The notes under the pieces are model-generated. The model was not told the origin of the DNA. It ran no database searches and was given only the letters and a program-made list of their open reading frames with translations. A DNA stretch of 64,000 nucleotides from the NCBI RefSeq assembly GCF_028858725.1, contig NC_084760.1, positions 91,385,867 through 91,449,866 on the forward strand. Direction: 5' to 3'. Every line of letters begins with the position of its first letter. Position 1 is the first letter of the stretch. Source of the stretch: Colius striatus (Eukaryota; Chordata; Aves; Coliiformes; Coliidae). Positions 22,901 to 34,383 of this stretch are shown here, in pieces. The position numbers and the translations under genes are program-made.

Positions 22901-25900
22901 AAATTGCAGTGCATTTGCGTCAAAATAGCTATTTCAAAGAGAGAAGTAAAATTATTCGTGACTGACGTTGATGTGTATCAAAAGAGTGAGTTGAGGTTTA
23001 CATTTTCTTTCAGGGAGAAGAAGAAACTTGTGTAAACTTGTTTGTATTCTACTGATAATGGCTTTTTATACCCCGTGGACTTTGCTTCCATTATGAATCT
23101 TTAACCTCTCTGAAGTTACTGAGCTATTCTGTGAGCTTAAGAGTTTCGTTGAGCTCTGGTTAAGTTTTTACAGCCCTAAAATCTGAAGGAAAGCTTCCTT
23201 AACATTCAGGACCACTTACAGCATTTAATATAATTTGTAAATGCCAATTAAAGTAACTAACCACATCCTTTCAAACTATCATTTGTCTTTTGAAATGAAT
23301 TACCTTTTAGTTGATTTCTGAGTGTAAATCTTTTGGTGTCTTGGGCACATGCAAATGCAGGAGTAGCCCTTTTTGTTTTCTTGCTTGAAAGTACGATGGC
23401 TTTCAAAACAAGATGGCCACATGGAGATTGCACACTAGGAGTGATCCTTGTGTCAAATTCAGAAAGCAACTTCCACTTTGTTATAATCCAGGCAGTTTGT
23501 TTACCGTGTCTTGCTACCACTAGTAAAAGAAGTTATTTGCCTTTGAATAACAAGTGACTTTTCAGCTTTCCTGCTACCTTGCTGATGTGTCCTGTGATCC
23601 TTCAGGGTGTTTGGGCTGGATATCCAAGGCAGGGACTGTGGAGATGAAGTGGCCCATTGGATCACCACTTTCCTGAATTCGGGGCCATATCGACTGGTGC
23701 ACTTTGAATCCTCCATGGTGCCAAGAAAGTCAAAGGACATAATGAATGTTTTCCGAACCACAGATGAGGTAAATGAATGCTCTTTTTCTCAGAAGCACTT
23801 CCATTTAACTGTTTTGCGCACGGTTGCCAAAACCTGCCCGTTCTGTCGGTTGTGGCTGTGACCAGTTTAGCAAGGTGTGTAGTCAGGTACTTAAAATCAC
23901 GTGAATATTCTCCTTTTCTGTGATGAGATGAGTTGCTTGAATTTTACTTCAAATTTGTTCCAACCTATTGACCATTCACAGCTGGAGTCTGATACTGAAA
24001 TTTAAAGAGGAGCTATTACATTGCAGAATGGCATTACTTTTGTGCCCCAGCAACTAGAAAAAAGTAATATTTTTTTTAAGATGTTTTGATGGTGTAATCT
24101 GTGTTGCATAGAGGACTTCTGTTCCTATCCCTTGTTAGGTCTAGGACTGTACTGATATGAATTGTATTTCCTCCTGTTCTGTTTGAAGGAACAATGCTTA
24201 ACCCAGGGCTCTATAGTTGTGGGCCTAGGATTTAAAATCCAAAGACTATTGCAGAGCTTTCATCTCTCTCTTTCTGTGGGAAGAGGCTTGAAGGTATGAT
24301 GTAAGAGAACGTTAATGCAGGTAGGGAAAGGAGATGTTCGTATTGTTGAAGCCAGTGATGCCCTTCTTTTTGTCTGAACAACCTTCTCATGGGAAGATGG
24401 TTTGATGAGCGTAAGCTTTTTAAGCAAATGCAAAATTGTTAGTGCTTTGCCTTACTGATGTGATGTTATTATCTGCAGAGCATCAGTGTTTGCTTGGTAC
24501 TGCACGAAGACAAGGTGGTATATTCAAATATGGACACTTATAGATATGCATTTATTATGTAAGGGCACTGAGACCAATACAGAAGGCTAGGCTTCAGCAG
24601 AAGGGATGACAGATGTAAAGGAGTGACATTCAGGAATCCTAGCATGAAAAGAGGGCAGAACTGTATATTTAGTTATTTCAACACTTCTCAAGATTTGTAA
24701 AGGCATGTACAAGGGCGAGGAGAAGATAATACAAGAGAAAGACGAGAGGAGGACTATACACTAAAATTCTTACCAGATTGGAGGGTTTTTGTTTGTTGGC
24801 CTTGTCTGCTAAAATGGTAACCTTCCTACTTCAAAGCAAACTTAGAAGGATGTTCAGTTGCAACTCAGTCTAGCTACTCTGTACATGAAGCTCCCTCTGG
24901 TGCTGTATTAAGGTAGATTCACTTTGCAGAAAAATCTAGTTAGCTGTTTGTAGGCAACCAGGTAAGTTCAGCAGGTCCATAAATGTCTTAAGTACCTATT
25001 CATAACTTTCCATAACATGTTTTAACTGGTATACCTAAATCTGTTTTACACCTAGAATAAATGTCTGGGACGTACACGCGGTATTGTTTTGTAAGAACTT
25101 GTGGTAGCTTTATATCATGTTGGTTTAGTTCTGTAAGTAGAAGTTTAATTTTACCATCTGAGCAAATAAAACTTGCTGTGGTTACTGAAATAGGAAAGAG
25201 CATGTTATTTTACTTGTTAACCTGTTTCCAGGAAAACTAAAACCTGAGTGGGGCAACTTTCCAGTCAGCATAATTATGTGGCCACTGCTTCCAGCATACC
25301 TGTCCTTTTGCTGTTCCACGACTTTCCTCCTGTGCTCTTACAGCAACCTTAGGATTTGTTTCTGCTTGTTTATGTAGGTTGCCTATCCTGATTGTAGCCC
25401 AGTCTTGATGCTTTCAGAAGCTTCACTGGAAGATTTAAATAGAAAGCTGGAGAAGAAAGTTAAGATGGAGAACTTCAGGCCAAATATTCTCGTGACAGAT
25501 TGCAGTGCTTTTGAGGAGGTAAAATAATGTCTTAAATGTCTTTTTGGAGGCTTGGTTATGTTTCTTTGTAACTCACTTTCCTTGTGTGATGGTGCCTACA
25601 AGGATGAGAAAAGCTACTATTCTGTGATTTTTTTTTTTTTTTTTTAACTTTTTTTTTACAGCTGAATTCCAGAGGGATGCAGCTTCTGCTCACGTCAGCG
25701 CACGCTGAAACACTGAGGGAGGAGGCAGGCCTGTCAACGCAGCTTTAGCTTAGCAAAGGAATAAGAGAAATATGTTTGAATGACAGGCCTGCTACTGAAA
25801 GCTTGCCTTTAAGTTGGGAAAGCTGTGCAAGCTATAATTGATTGATTGCTGATACAAATGAACAATTTGTAAATTGGCAGCATGATTTAGAGCCTTTGGC

Positions 25901-27399
25901 ACAAAACTGATCTTTGCAGTCTTGCAAGTCTATCACTGCATCTCTCACGATATTCGGGTAGCTCAAAAAACACAACCCAGGAAAGTATCTGGTGAGGAAA
26001 TGAACTGGTAATGGTGACATTTGCATGTTTTTATGTTGTGTTGCCATTTTTCCAAAGAATTTGGCCTAGATAGGTCTGGTAGTTTCTCAGATCTGAGAAG
26101 TTCCTAAATTGGGAATGGGCTTTTGTCTTCCAAGAGGAATTGCAATAGGAAGTTTGTGCAGATGAGAAGTGAAAAATTACTTCCACTAAAGACTTTTCCT
26201 GCAAAAATAGTAACTGACCAGGTCACCAATCACATTATCACACATAAAGTAAGCATAAACTTGCTTTAAGTTCAGACAAGAGATTTATTACTTATGTATC
26301 TTTTGTTCCAGATACAATTACTAGTGAGACCTCAATTGGATGATTGCGGTGACCAGAGGGATTTCATTAAAATAGTACCATAGTATAACTGTGCTTATTT
26401 TAGAGGTACCGAGTAAAGGTGCTTGTCTGGAATGGTGATTCTGCTTCTAGGAATGACCACGCCACTCCTGGAGAAGTGTTTGCATGAGGATACATCTAAT
26501 CTGTGTATTATGTTTACCTTCCCTCAGGACACCTGGGAGGACATTATTATTGGCAACGTGGAGATGAAAGGAACAATGTGTTGTAGCAGGTAAACATTTG
26601 ACTGTTAATTTTATAGAGAGAGATTTATGATAAGAAGCTGTTATTGATTTGGCACTGTCTGTCATTGCAGGTGTATTTTAACAACTGTTGACCCAGACAC
26701 TGGAGCCCTGGACAGGAAGGAGCCCCTGGAAACATTGAAAAGGTTGTAAAAATACCAGCGCTTCTTAGGCTGTGGGAGTGGATTTAGGCTAGATCCCAAC
26801 AGATGTTAGACTACTGTTTTAAAAGTGGTTTGAAGTATGTGTGGTACATAATAATGCCAAGTGTCTGTGCATATTGGCTTCCGTTCTACCTTCTGCAATT
26901 CTATATGGTAAGAAAGTTCAGGAAGTTCTCTCTTCTTTCTTGCAAACTTTACGTTCCCTGTCTCTTTCATCTCTGCTAGGCTGAATGCCTGGGGTAACAG
27001 GTATTTAAAGTATTTAAAGGTCTGACTTGGCAACTTTGGCATTTCTTTTTATCAAGTCTTTTGTATATATATTATGCACCAATATGTGAATACAATCAGG
27101 CTTTTGTCTCCGTTTGAACTGCTGGTTTCTCTCAATTGCAATGTTTTTGACTTTTTACTCTAGTACGGTGACGGAATCGGGGTGTCACTATTCACATGTC
27201 CCCTCTCTCATCACTGATGCTTTGGTTAGAATTTGCTAGCACTGATTCTAAAGAAGTGCTCTCTCTCTGCAGTTACCGCTTGTGTGATCCGTCCGAGCGA
27301 CATTTACACAAATCCAGCCCTCTCTTTGGAAAATACTTCGCTGTTGACAGAACTGGAGTAATTCAAGTTGGAGATCCTGTGTACAAGATGGTTGAGTAA
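19613..27399 (+). CDS. MTARC1: MTARC: mitochondrial amidoxime-reducing component (complete, seven exons)
   Basis: The coding exons are 19613-19899, 20098-20271, 23606-23768, 25378-25518, 26528-26589, 26671-26742 and 27273-27399. They join to 1,026 nt, that is 341 residues; human MTARC1 has 337. The enzyme is a molybdenum-cofactor reductase of the mitochondrial outer membrane. It takes electrons from NADH via cytochrome b5 reductase and cytochrome b5 and reduces N-hydroxylated substrates. Residues 25-43 ([19 protein letters not shown]) form the N-terminal membrane anchor, followed by an Arg-rich flank. The MOSC N-terminal domain starts near residue 59 and carries [10 protein letters not shown]. 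The catalytic MOSC domain carries Cys250 (in VTDCSAF) and Cys277 (in [15 protein letters not shown]). These correspond to human Cys246 and Cys273, the second being the molybdenum ligand. The C-terminus reads [10 protein letters not shown]. Only one copy is present in the window, so it may be orthologous to the ancestor of mammalian MTARC1 and MTARC2; the symbol is by similarity. Confidence 0.95.
20098..20271 (+). CDS. MTARC1: MTARC exon 2
   Basis: The acceptor AG is at 20096-20097 and the donor GTACTG at 20272. The exon encodes [20 protein letters not shown] and ends with KNPVLNC, typical of the MOSC N-terminal domain. The 198-bp intron before it is short and GC-rich. Confidence 0.95.
20406..20640 (+). 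mobile_element. CR1 LINE 3' fragment in MTARC intron 2
   Basis: The order of motifs follows CR1: TTAGACATAAGGAAGAAATC, GTGGCGAGTGGTGAGACACTGGAA, AGTGTTCAAGGCCAGGTTG, GGAGGAGATGATCTTTAAAG and a degraded AATTCTGTGAATTTCAT-type tail. It lies in sense orientation to the host gene and is diverged. Confidence 0.88.
22228..22259. repeat. 16-bp tandem duplication
   Basis: Two adjacent copies of GTGCCAGCTCATGYAG lie at 22228-22243 and 22244-22259. They differ at one base. Confidence 0.9.
23606..23768 (+). CDS. MTARC1: MTARC exon 3
   Basis: The exon begins one base before [20 protein letters not shown] and ends NVFRTTDE, in phase 0, before the donor GTAAAT. It encodes the junction between the MOSC N-terminal domain and the catalytic domain. 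Confidence 0.95.
25378..25518 (+). CDS. MTARC1: MTARC exon 4
   Basis: This exon holds 47 complete codons, from [20 protein letters not shown] to [12 protein letters not shown]. It follows the acceptor TATGTAG and precedes the donor GTAAAA. It carries conserved Cys250. Confidence 0.96.
25519..26527 (+). other. MTARC1: MTARC intron 4
   Basis: This 1,009-bp intron contains a long T tract (about 25629-25657) ending in ACAG, followed by an in-frame open stretch to a TAG at 25746-25748. It may be a cryptic or alternative exon (see findings). Confidence 0.9.
26528..26589 (+). CDS. MTARC1: MTARC exon 5
   Basis: This 62-nt exon encodes [20 protein letters not shown] plus two bases of an Arg codon. 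The acceptor is CCCTCAG and the donor GTAAAC. The following intron is only 81 bp. Confidence 0.95.
26671..26742 (+). CDS. MTARC1: MTARC exon 6 (molybdenum-ligand cysteine)
   Basis: This 72-nt exon encodes [11 protein letters not shown] and the conserved KEPLETLK. Its first full codon is Cys277, the predicted molybdenum ligand. The donor reads AAAAG/GTTGTA, which is weak at position +3, but frame and protein homology fix the junction. Confidence 0.93.
27273..27399 (+). CDS. MTARC1: MTARC exon 7 (terminal)
   Basis: The acceptor is CTCTGCAG. The first base completes a Ser codon, giving [20 protein letters not shown], then the conserved VGDPVY near the C-terminus and TAA at 27397-27399. Confidence 0.96.
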
Positions 27400-30008
27400 G
27401 GAGAGAGATCGTGATCAGAGGATGCCTTTTCACTTTCACGGGCAAACTGTTTTCCCACGAGCATAGTCACCAGCATAACTTTTTCTTGTTCCTGGCAATA
27501 TCTCTTGTGCTATGTTCCTTTGTAAGGTGCAGGGGGTCTTTGAGGCTATGAAGTGCCACTCACTTCAGATCATGTTATCTGCTAGCATGGCTGTAGCAAA
27601 CGTCTTTAGATTTTTCTGGGGGCTGTAATAGAAGAAACTCTAATCCAAGACAGACTTCACAGCACTGCTGTGAGCATCACACCTCCTAAAATTTTATGTC
27701 AAACTCGCTATCGGGATCCAAAATTATGTACATGAGCTTTGCATCGCATATCAGTGCCTATAAAAACCACAAAACCTGTCATGCCAAGTGTAAAGTGAAT
27801 ATGTTGGTCACAGAACTGCCTTTACAAGTGAACATGGAGAGCAGATGGCAAGTCACTGTCTTAGATTCCACCCTTCTTGGTCCTAGTCATCTTACGCTAT
27901 CAATAACTGGAGATCCTTTTTCGCAATGATACTTACAATGCAGTCCTTTCCTGAAGAAAATTACTGTCTTTCAAGATGGGAGCAATATCAGAAGGAGAAG
28001 GATTGTGAGCTGGCGAAATGCTGCTCTAGTCTGGAGGTGGAAACACTGGCTGACAATCTGGGAGACTGGGGGTTTATTTAATTTGTGACTTCTGCTTGAT
28101 AGAGTTTGAACCATCAGGCTTTTTTTTCCTCTGAAGCATACTGTCACACCAGTCCTGTAGGGCAGTGATTAGTTTGCTGCTGTATCAGTAGAACTTCCAA
28201 TTTGACTAAAAGAACTAGGTGTTTGCTGGATCAGAGACCTTATGCACGTTAGACGGGAGGAAAAGCTCTTGAGTGATGTAATTCTAAGCCTGCACATTCA
28301 AGCTGATGTCCAGGCCAATACTGTAGGCTCTTGTGTTTGTACATAGTTCCTCTCTAGCTCCAAGCAAATGTTTGGCAAGCTGCGGTTTTGGACTGAGCAT
28401 GTTATGTTGTGTTATGTTATTACTGATTATGCATTTAGATCTCTGGTTGCCCCCTACCTCTAACCAAAGGTTCTGCCATTTGCTGGTAGTTAGATTTTCT
28501 GCCATATTTTGTGCTGCATAGAGCAGATAGGGGAAGAACCTAGTTGGATTATGGCAGTAGTGCCTTTTCTTTAAATATTACGTGATTTTCTTTTAAAAAA
28601 AAAAGTGGACTCTAAGGCAGAGCCAGCCATCTTTCCAATGCTTGTCTGCATACTGCTTTGTTCTGGATTACTAGATCTAGAAAGAGTGTTGATCTAGGCA
28701 AAAAAAGGGAATCCAATTAAGTGTGAAGAAGAACAAATACGACACAATCTGGTGTTGAGATTCTTTGCTTTCTGTTGTGAATGCGAAACTGGTATTTTTG
28801 CCCCGTGTTTACAGCTCAGATCTGTAAAATGGAGAGCCACTGTGTCTTTGAGCCAGTTCAGGCATACGTGGCAAGCCTGAAGCAACCATATGGGGAAAGT
28901 AGTTTTCTTCTGTTTGTGAACTATTGAGTTGCCGTGAATATCCTTCTGTCAGCAGAGTGCTGTGTAAGTGTTAAAGTTTTCCTATGACAAACAAGTGCCC
29001 AGGTCAGACTGCACGTTGCAATGTTTGGGTGTTGCTATGCCTGATGCAGCAATTAGTGGGAGGAAGTGAGACAAAAAGCATCTTTTGGAAAGGAAAATAA
29101 TCCTGAGATTCCTTTTTAAGAAGCATATGTTGAAGGTCCTTGGTATCAGGAGCTGAAACCTTGTGGGATTCCTAATGGTATGATTAATCAAAGACAGCCT
29201 GCAGCAAAGCCATCAAGTTACGTGTGTGTCCATTCAGTCAAAGAAGCCGAAGGAAAAAGAGATGAGTTTTTGGCTCTAGCTAAACATATTTTTTTCACTG
29301 TTGTTTTACCACCACATTAGGCTTTATGTAACACAAATCGTGTGGTATAAATCATCTTGCCTTTTATTAGAGTATCATTGATTGGGCTGATTTGGAAATG
29401 AGGCTGTCTCCAATGAGAAACTACATCTGCATTCCTGTTAAGAAAATGCTATAGATCTGAACCTCAGATTTATCCCTGTAAAAGCCACTTAGAAAAATTT
29501 GGCAAGAGTCCTTAATCAGGTGTGCGTCTGAGTACAACACGTTTCACTAATGACACTTAAATCAGTTAGGAGATGAGAGAAAGCCATTCTGGGAAGTGGA
29601 GAAGATAACTTACAAACATTGCAATATAAATATCTTCATATAAATGTTGAACTGCTGTAACTGTAGGAATTGTATTTGATCTTGCTAAAGCCATTTAGGA
29701 AATTGACTGAAAACATGTCAATAACAAATCACTGGTTTTAAAATTGTGTACCTAAAAATGTTAATTGCTTTTTTAAATCTAAGAAAATAGAAATACAAGC
29801 TTCTGTTGAATCCAAACTCCTGTAAGCTGTAAAACTTGTGAATCTTCTTTTTTCTTTGTTTTTTGTTTTGGTATTTAACTCGGTTACTTGTTTTGATATT
29901 TAACTTCTACTGCTCATGTATAATTAACAGAGATTATTACTTTTCTTAATCTTACCTCTAAGTTTGGGAAAAGATGCAGTTAACCAGAGAGAAAGTTGTA
30001 TGTGTAAG
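27400..30008 (+). other. MTARC 3' UTR and following intergenic DNA
   Basis: This is non-coding AT-rich DNA after the MTARC stop. I did not find a convincing canonical AATAAA in the first kilobase, so the transcript end cannot be placed. No repeat family or gene is recognised up to the LTR fragment at 30009. Confidence 0.55.
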
Positions 30009-30262
30009 TGTCATGGTTTAACCCCAGCTGGCAGCCAAGCGCTACACAGCAACTCACTCACTCCCCCTGGGTGGGGTGGGGGGAGAGACTCAGAAGGGTA
30101 AAAGTGAGAAAACTCGTGGGTTGAGATAAAAACAGTTATCCTTAAAGGAAAAGCACACAAGCAAAACAAAGCAAGAACTTAACTCCCCGCTTCCCAGGGG
30201 CAGGCAGATGTTCAGTCAGCTGCAGAATAGCAAGGCTCCATCACACATAATGGTTACTTGAG
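30009..30262. mobile_element. Truncated avian ERV LTR fragment
   Basis: The fragment starts with an intact LTR terminus TGTCATGGTTTAACCCCAGC. It continues with familiar neoavian LTR sequence (ACTCACTCCCCCTGGG, GTAAAAGTGAGAAAACTCG, TGGGTTGAGATAAAAACAG, GGGCAGGCAGATGTTCAGTC), then breaks off at TAATGGTTACTTGAG. The other LTR end is missing and no internal retroviral sequence follows. The element probably lies on the minus strand, since this terminus resembles the 3' end of such LTRs, but I am not certain. It has no coding capacity. Confidence 0.8.
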
Positions 30263-30302
30263 AAGTAACCATTCCACTGACAGAAGTAACTCTTCCACTG
30301 AC
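30261..30302. repeat. 21-bp tandem duplication at LTR breakpoint
   Basis: The unit AGAAGTAACCATTCCACTGAC is followed directly by a copy with two changes (AGAAGTAACTCTTCCACTGAC). The array begins where LTR similarity ends. Confidence 0.9.
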
Positions 30303-33300
30303 AGAAGAGTAGGACTGAAAGAAACCATCTGGGTCACAGAGTGCAGTCTTCTCTAGTTGCAGAAAACAAAGGAACAGATGTTAAATACAGACTTGCAGAA
30401 TACCCCTTTCACCTGTCTTCACATACCATGGGCCACAGACACTCACTGTTATGCTTTGAAAACTTCAGAATTGAAGTAAAAGTTCAAAAGCCACCGTGAC
30501 AGTTGGACTAGAAGGAGATCATGGGAAAGATGAAGAGCACCAAGAGTGTCCTAGATCCTTTCACAGGTAAAGATTGAATTCCTCAAAATAGAAACCTTCC
30601 ACTGCCTTTACAGGTGGGCGGTTTGGTGGTCAGTATTAACTCTCCATTCCTTGAGTTTATGTACAGTAGAGAAACCTCTTTCCTGTTGTCTCAAGAATCA
30701 GGTGACGTGAAGTTTCATTTCCCTCAGCTCTTCCTTTATTTCTCTTGAACAGGCATTAGCCTGTCTGGTAATGGTGTGCTGCATCCCAGGTTCTGTGGCC
30801 TTTAGCAGAACTCTCTGCTAGCTCATGTTCATGTGTTCAGAAATGCAAGTCACAAACACCCTAATTGGGAGTGTGAGGGTTGCTGTGAAGAGCACCGGGA
30901 ATCCAAATAGATCCATCAACCTCAACTTAGTTGTAAAAAGTCTGGAAAAATTCCTGATCCTTTCAGACTTCCATGAAACTATCTCTTCAGACCTGGAAAT
31001 GGTTAGAGAAGAAGGCTGAGTTTACTTGAAATGCAAGGACAAGCAACTGGAGTCCTTCAACAACCAATTCAAAACAGAGAGCTCTTGGCCACTGTGTCTG
31101 GTGGAGCAGAAGATCTATGCTGAACCTGACTTGCATGCAACTCTGTGTGTACCTGCTTTCTACCTGGGCAGACTGTTCCACATTGTGTGACCAAAACACT
31201 TGCATAAGCAGTCAGTGAGGCTCTCCTTGAGACTCTGCTGAGCGGGGTGGCTGTGTCAGCTGTGCCCCGTGGTGCCACTGTGACTTATCAGCTCCTGGGA
31301 GGATGCTGAGAGCATATACAGTGTAAGCAGCTTGCTAAGCCTTCTGTGGAGCTGCTGAGAGCCTGTCTCTGTTTATCTTGTGGACTCAGCTTGGCCTTGT
31401 GGAGTCTATCTTTGAAAGCAATGGCAGCAGTGCTAAGAGTCGCAGCTGTGCACTCATGAAGGGTTAAGGAACGTATGTACTTATTTTAAGATGTCCAAAG
31501 AGAGCAAAGTCCATCTGTTTTATTTAGTTTGAACATGCTTCTGGACCCCAGGGAAGGCAGGCAGTGCAGCCAACAAGGGAAAACTGCTGGAATAAATACA
31601 AATATTAGTGTGTTTTCCTCTCTTTTATTCTGTTGCTAACCAACTGTGGAGAAACTGCAAATGTGGATGGCATGGCTAAATGTGAATGTGAGGCAAGTCC
31701 TGGATGGGGCTTCTTTCAGTGTTTTGAGTATGGCAAGTTTCTTCCAGAGGGGCACAAGGGGCTTCCTCCTCCACGCTGAGCTGAAAAGGGGAAGCCTGGT
31801 ACAACACCACTTCCCATGGCGTCTCATTTCATGTAAAGCCTTGGTTGCTTAGCTTGGCAACATAATTCACTGTCATTAAAGCTTTCTTTTAATTTGATTT
31901 TCAAGATGCTAGCAGAAAATGATCACTTTTTTATGTGCACAGGTATGTTAAAACATTATTTAATTTAACTTAACAAACAAACAAAAACTCCTTCCTCCCT
32001 CCTTCCTAAAAAAACCCACCAAATCTACACAACAAACCCTAAAACAAAGAATGCTTGGTTTGGAGGTTTGTTGGGTTTGTGGGTTTGGTTTTTTGGGGAG
32101 GGGGATGAAAAAGATCCCCTACAACACAGCTCCAAGCAATAGAAAAGCTCTGTTGCTGACTGACAAGTGGAGTCCTTTACTTAGTATATGTAATCATTAT
32201 GGAGCCATCTACCAGCATATCTGTACTAAAAATATGTTTTCCTAAAAATCCCTGTCAATTTTAGCATCCTTACAAGACCCTTGGAACACCAATGTTTGTC
32301 TTACATGCTTCTGACCTTTCTGCAACCCAAAAATAGCTGTTCCTATCCCATTAAGCTTTCTACATACATAAATATATTTGAAGAAAATAGACTGTATTTA
32401 AAGTGATTAGTTAGCATCACAGATAGCTCCTGCCCTCTCTGGTCCCCCTGGGATTGTTTGCCCTTTTTCAGTGGAGTAGGTTTGGATAAAGTATGTTTCT
32501 CTGGCATGGATGTTCTGACAGGGACTCCCACAGATGCTGTTTAATATATCTTCTGTTAATGTGAGTAGGGGCAAAATACCTTTTCATCTAGATGGAACTG
32601 TCAAAGTGGATTTGGAGCTGTATTTGAAGGCATCAAGATATGTAAATTTAAGAGGGTGAAGAATGTTCCAAGGTGAGTCTGACTACAAGCACACTTACAC
32701 AAGCTCATATATTCTTTTAAAAAGAGTAAAATTTGACTGTGCCTTATTTATAATAGACTTCAGATAATGCTTTTGGTTTTGTTTAGGGTTTACTTGTGGA
32801 ATGCCAATGTTTAGTCTGCATATTCTCCACAAAATTACAAAGTCCTGATGTTCTCCACAAAAATTGTACAATACAAGTGATTTTGAAAAGGCAATTCAAT
32901 TCCTTCTGTCCTTTCTCACTTCCTTTAGTGGGTAATGCAATACAGACGTTGCATTTCTTTCCTTCAAACCCAGCCAGCTGTTCATAAAGCATGTGTATGT
33001 CTGTGTATATACACATGCATGTACATTTATTGTTGAGTGTGTAAGAAGTCTACATTTACTTCAAAATTGAGTGGTTTGCATTTACACTCAAATACTTTGT
33101 TTTGTCAGGCTCCCCTGCCCCAAACAGATCTCTGAAGGCATCTCAAGTTGGCAACATAATCAGCTGTGACCACTTTATTTCCATTTCTGATTGCTTGCTT
33201 TTTCCCATGAGAAAGTCCTTTTGAATTATAAATTTCACTTGTGTAAGGGAATGGAAACTCCATTCCTGCAAGATATGAAACTTCTCTGGCTTGTTAGTCT

Positions 33301-33525
33301 TGTTTCATGCTCGCCACAGCCTATTATAGATGTGTACGTGGATTTTTTGTTTTCTTTCCTGGCAGGTTTCCACTAAAAAAAAAACGGAGACAGGGCTTTT
33401 GGCACATCCTCTGAACTAAAAGTCTCCTGGCATCAATGAAATAAAGCGAGATGGTACATAGTGTCCCAGCCCTGGATGAAGTTCTGATAGTTTTTGAGCC
33501 TTTAAAACTGTTTCCTCTCCAATTT
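30303..33525. other. Intergenic, unassigned
   Basis: No gene is recognised. An imperfect inverted repeat at 32008-32096 is the only structure that stands out. Open frames are short and on both strands. Confidence 0.55.
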
Positions 33526-33578
33526 TCCCTTCCTTCCTTCCTTCCTTCCTTCCTTTCCTTCCTTCCTTCCTTCCTTCC
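33526..33578. repeat. (TTCC)n microsatellite
   Basis: An almost uninterrupted TTCC array, with one extra T at about 33555. It is pyrimidine-only on the + strand and probably polymorphic. Confidence 0.95.
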
Positions 33579-34383
33579 AGTGCATTTGTATTTGGCTATG
33601 CATATGTATTTGAGCTGCATAGTATTTATTTGAGTACTTGGTTTCCTTTTCTGCAGGTTGAGCATCTTTCCTAGAGCTACAGTGGCTCGTAGCCTAGTTG
33701 CTCACATAACCTTTTGGGGCATAGTGCAGCTGCATGGGAAGTGAGTGATGGGATGGTATTGGGACTCTCTGTTGACCTTAGTGTCTAGTGAGGTCAGGGA
33801 AAGGAAAGAAGAAGAATTGTAATTCATTAGAATGATAATTTGCTTCTAAGGACGCTTCTCAGGAACAGATCCTGCAGCCTCCCCCGGTGCCACAGAGCAA
33901 GGCAGCAACCCTGATGTGTGCACATCTATGCAGCCTTGTAAAAGAAGCCTCTGTGTGCTGGTTGGCATCAGGGGTCATACCCTGAGGTATCTGGTGGCAC
34001 TGGAAATCAGCTTTGCCTGTATATTCGTGGCCGCCCACAGCGTGCAGTCGGCTTTGGCTTTTGCTGTGACTGTGAGGAATGCTCTGCTGAAGGCCCTCTC
34101 TGGAGAATGATGTCACTTATCTTGGGTTTGCAACCTCAGTAAATCTTTCACTAACTCTTTTCAGTGTGATCTCACAGCTGCACGGTACTGGGACATGGGG
34201 TTTTCCAATGTGATACACTACCCTATATGTTGATTGTGCTAGTACAGTCACAGAAGCTTTTGATGAATGCATCATCTGGTTTTCTGTAGATGCATGCCAA
34301 ATATCTACCTCTTGAAGATGATATATCAGGAAAGATGCAAAATCAATTAGGGACATAGAATCTCAGGCTTATTGGGTTAGAGC
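33579..34383. other. Intergenic, unassigned
   Basis: I see no gene and no recognised repeat between the TTCC array and the next CR1 copy. Confidence 0.55.

Larger units (their letters stand above)
20272..23605 (+). other. MTARC1: MTARC intron 2
   Basis: This is the largest MTARC intron (3,334 bp). It contains a CR1 3' fragment (about 20406-20640) and a 16-bp tandem duplication (22228-22259). The rest is unassigned AT-rich sequence. Confidence 0.9.
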
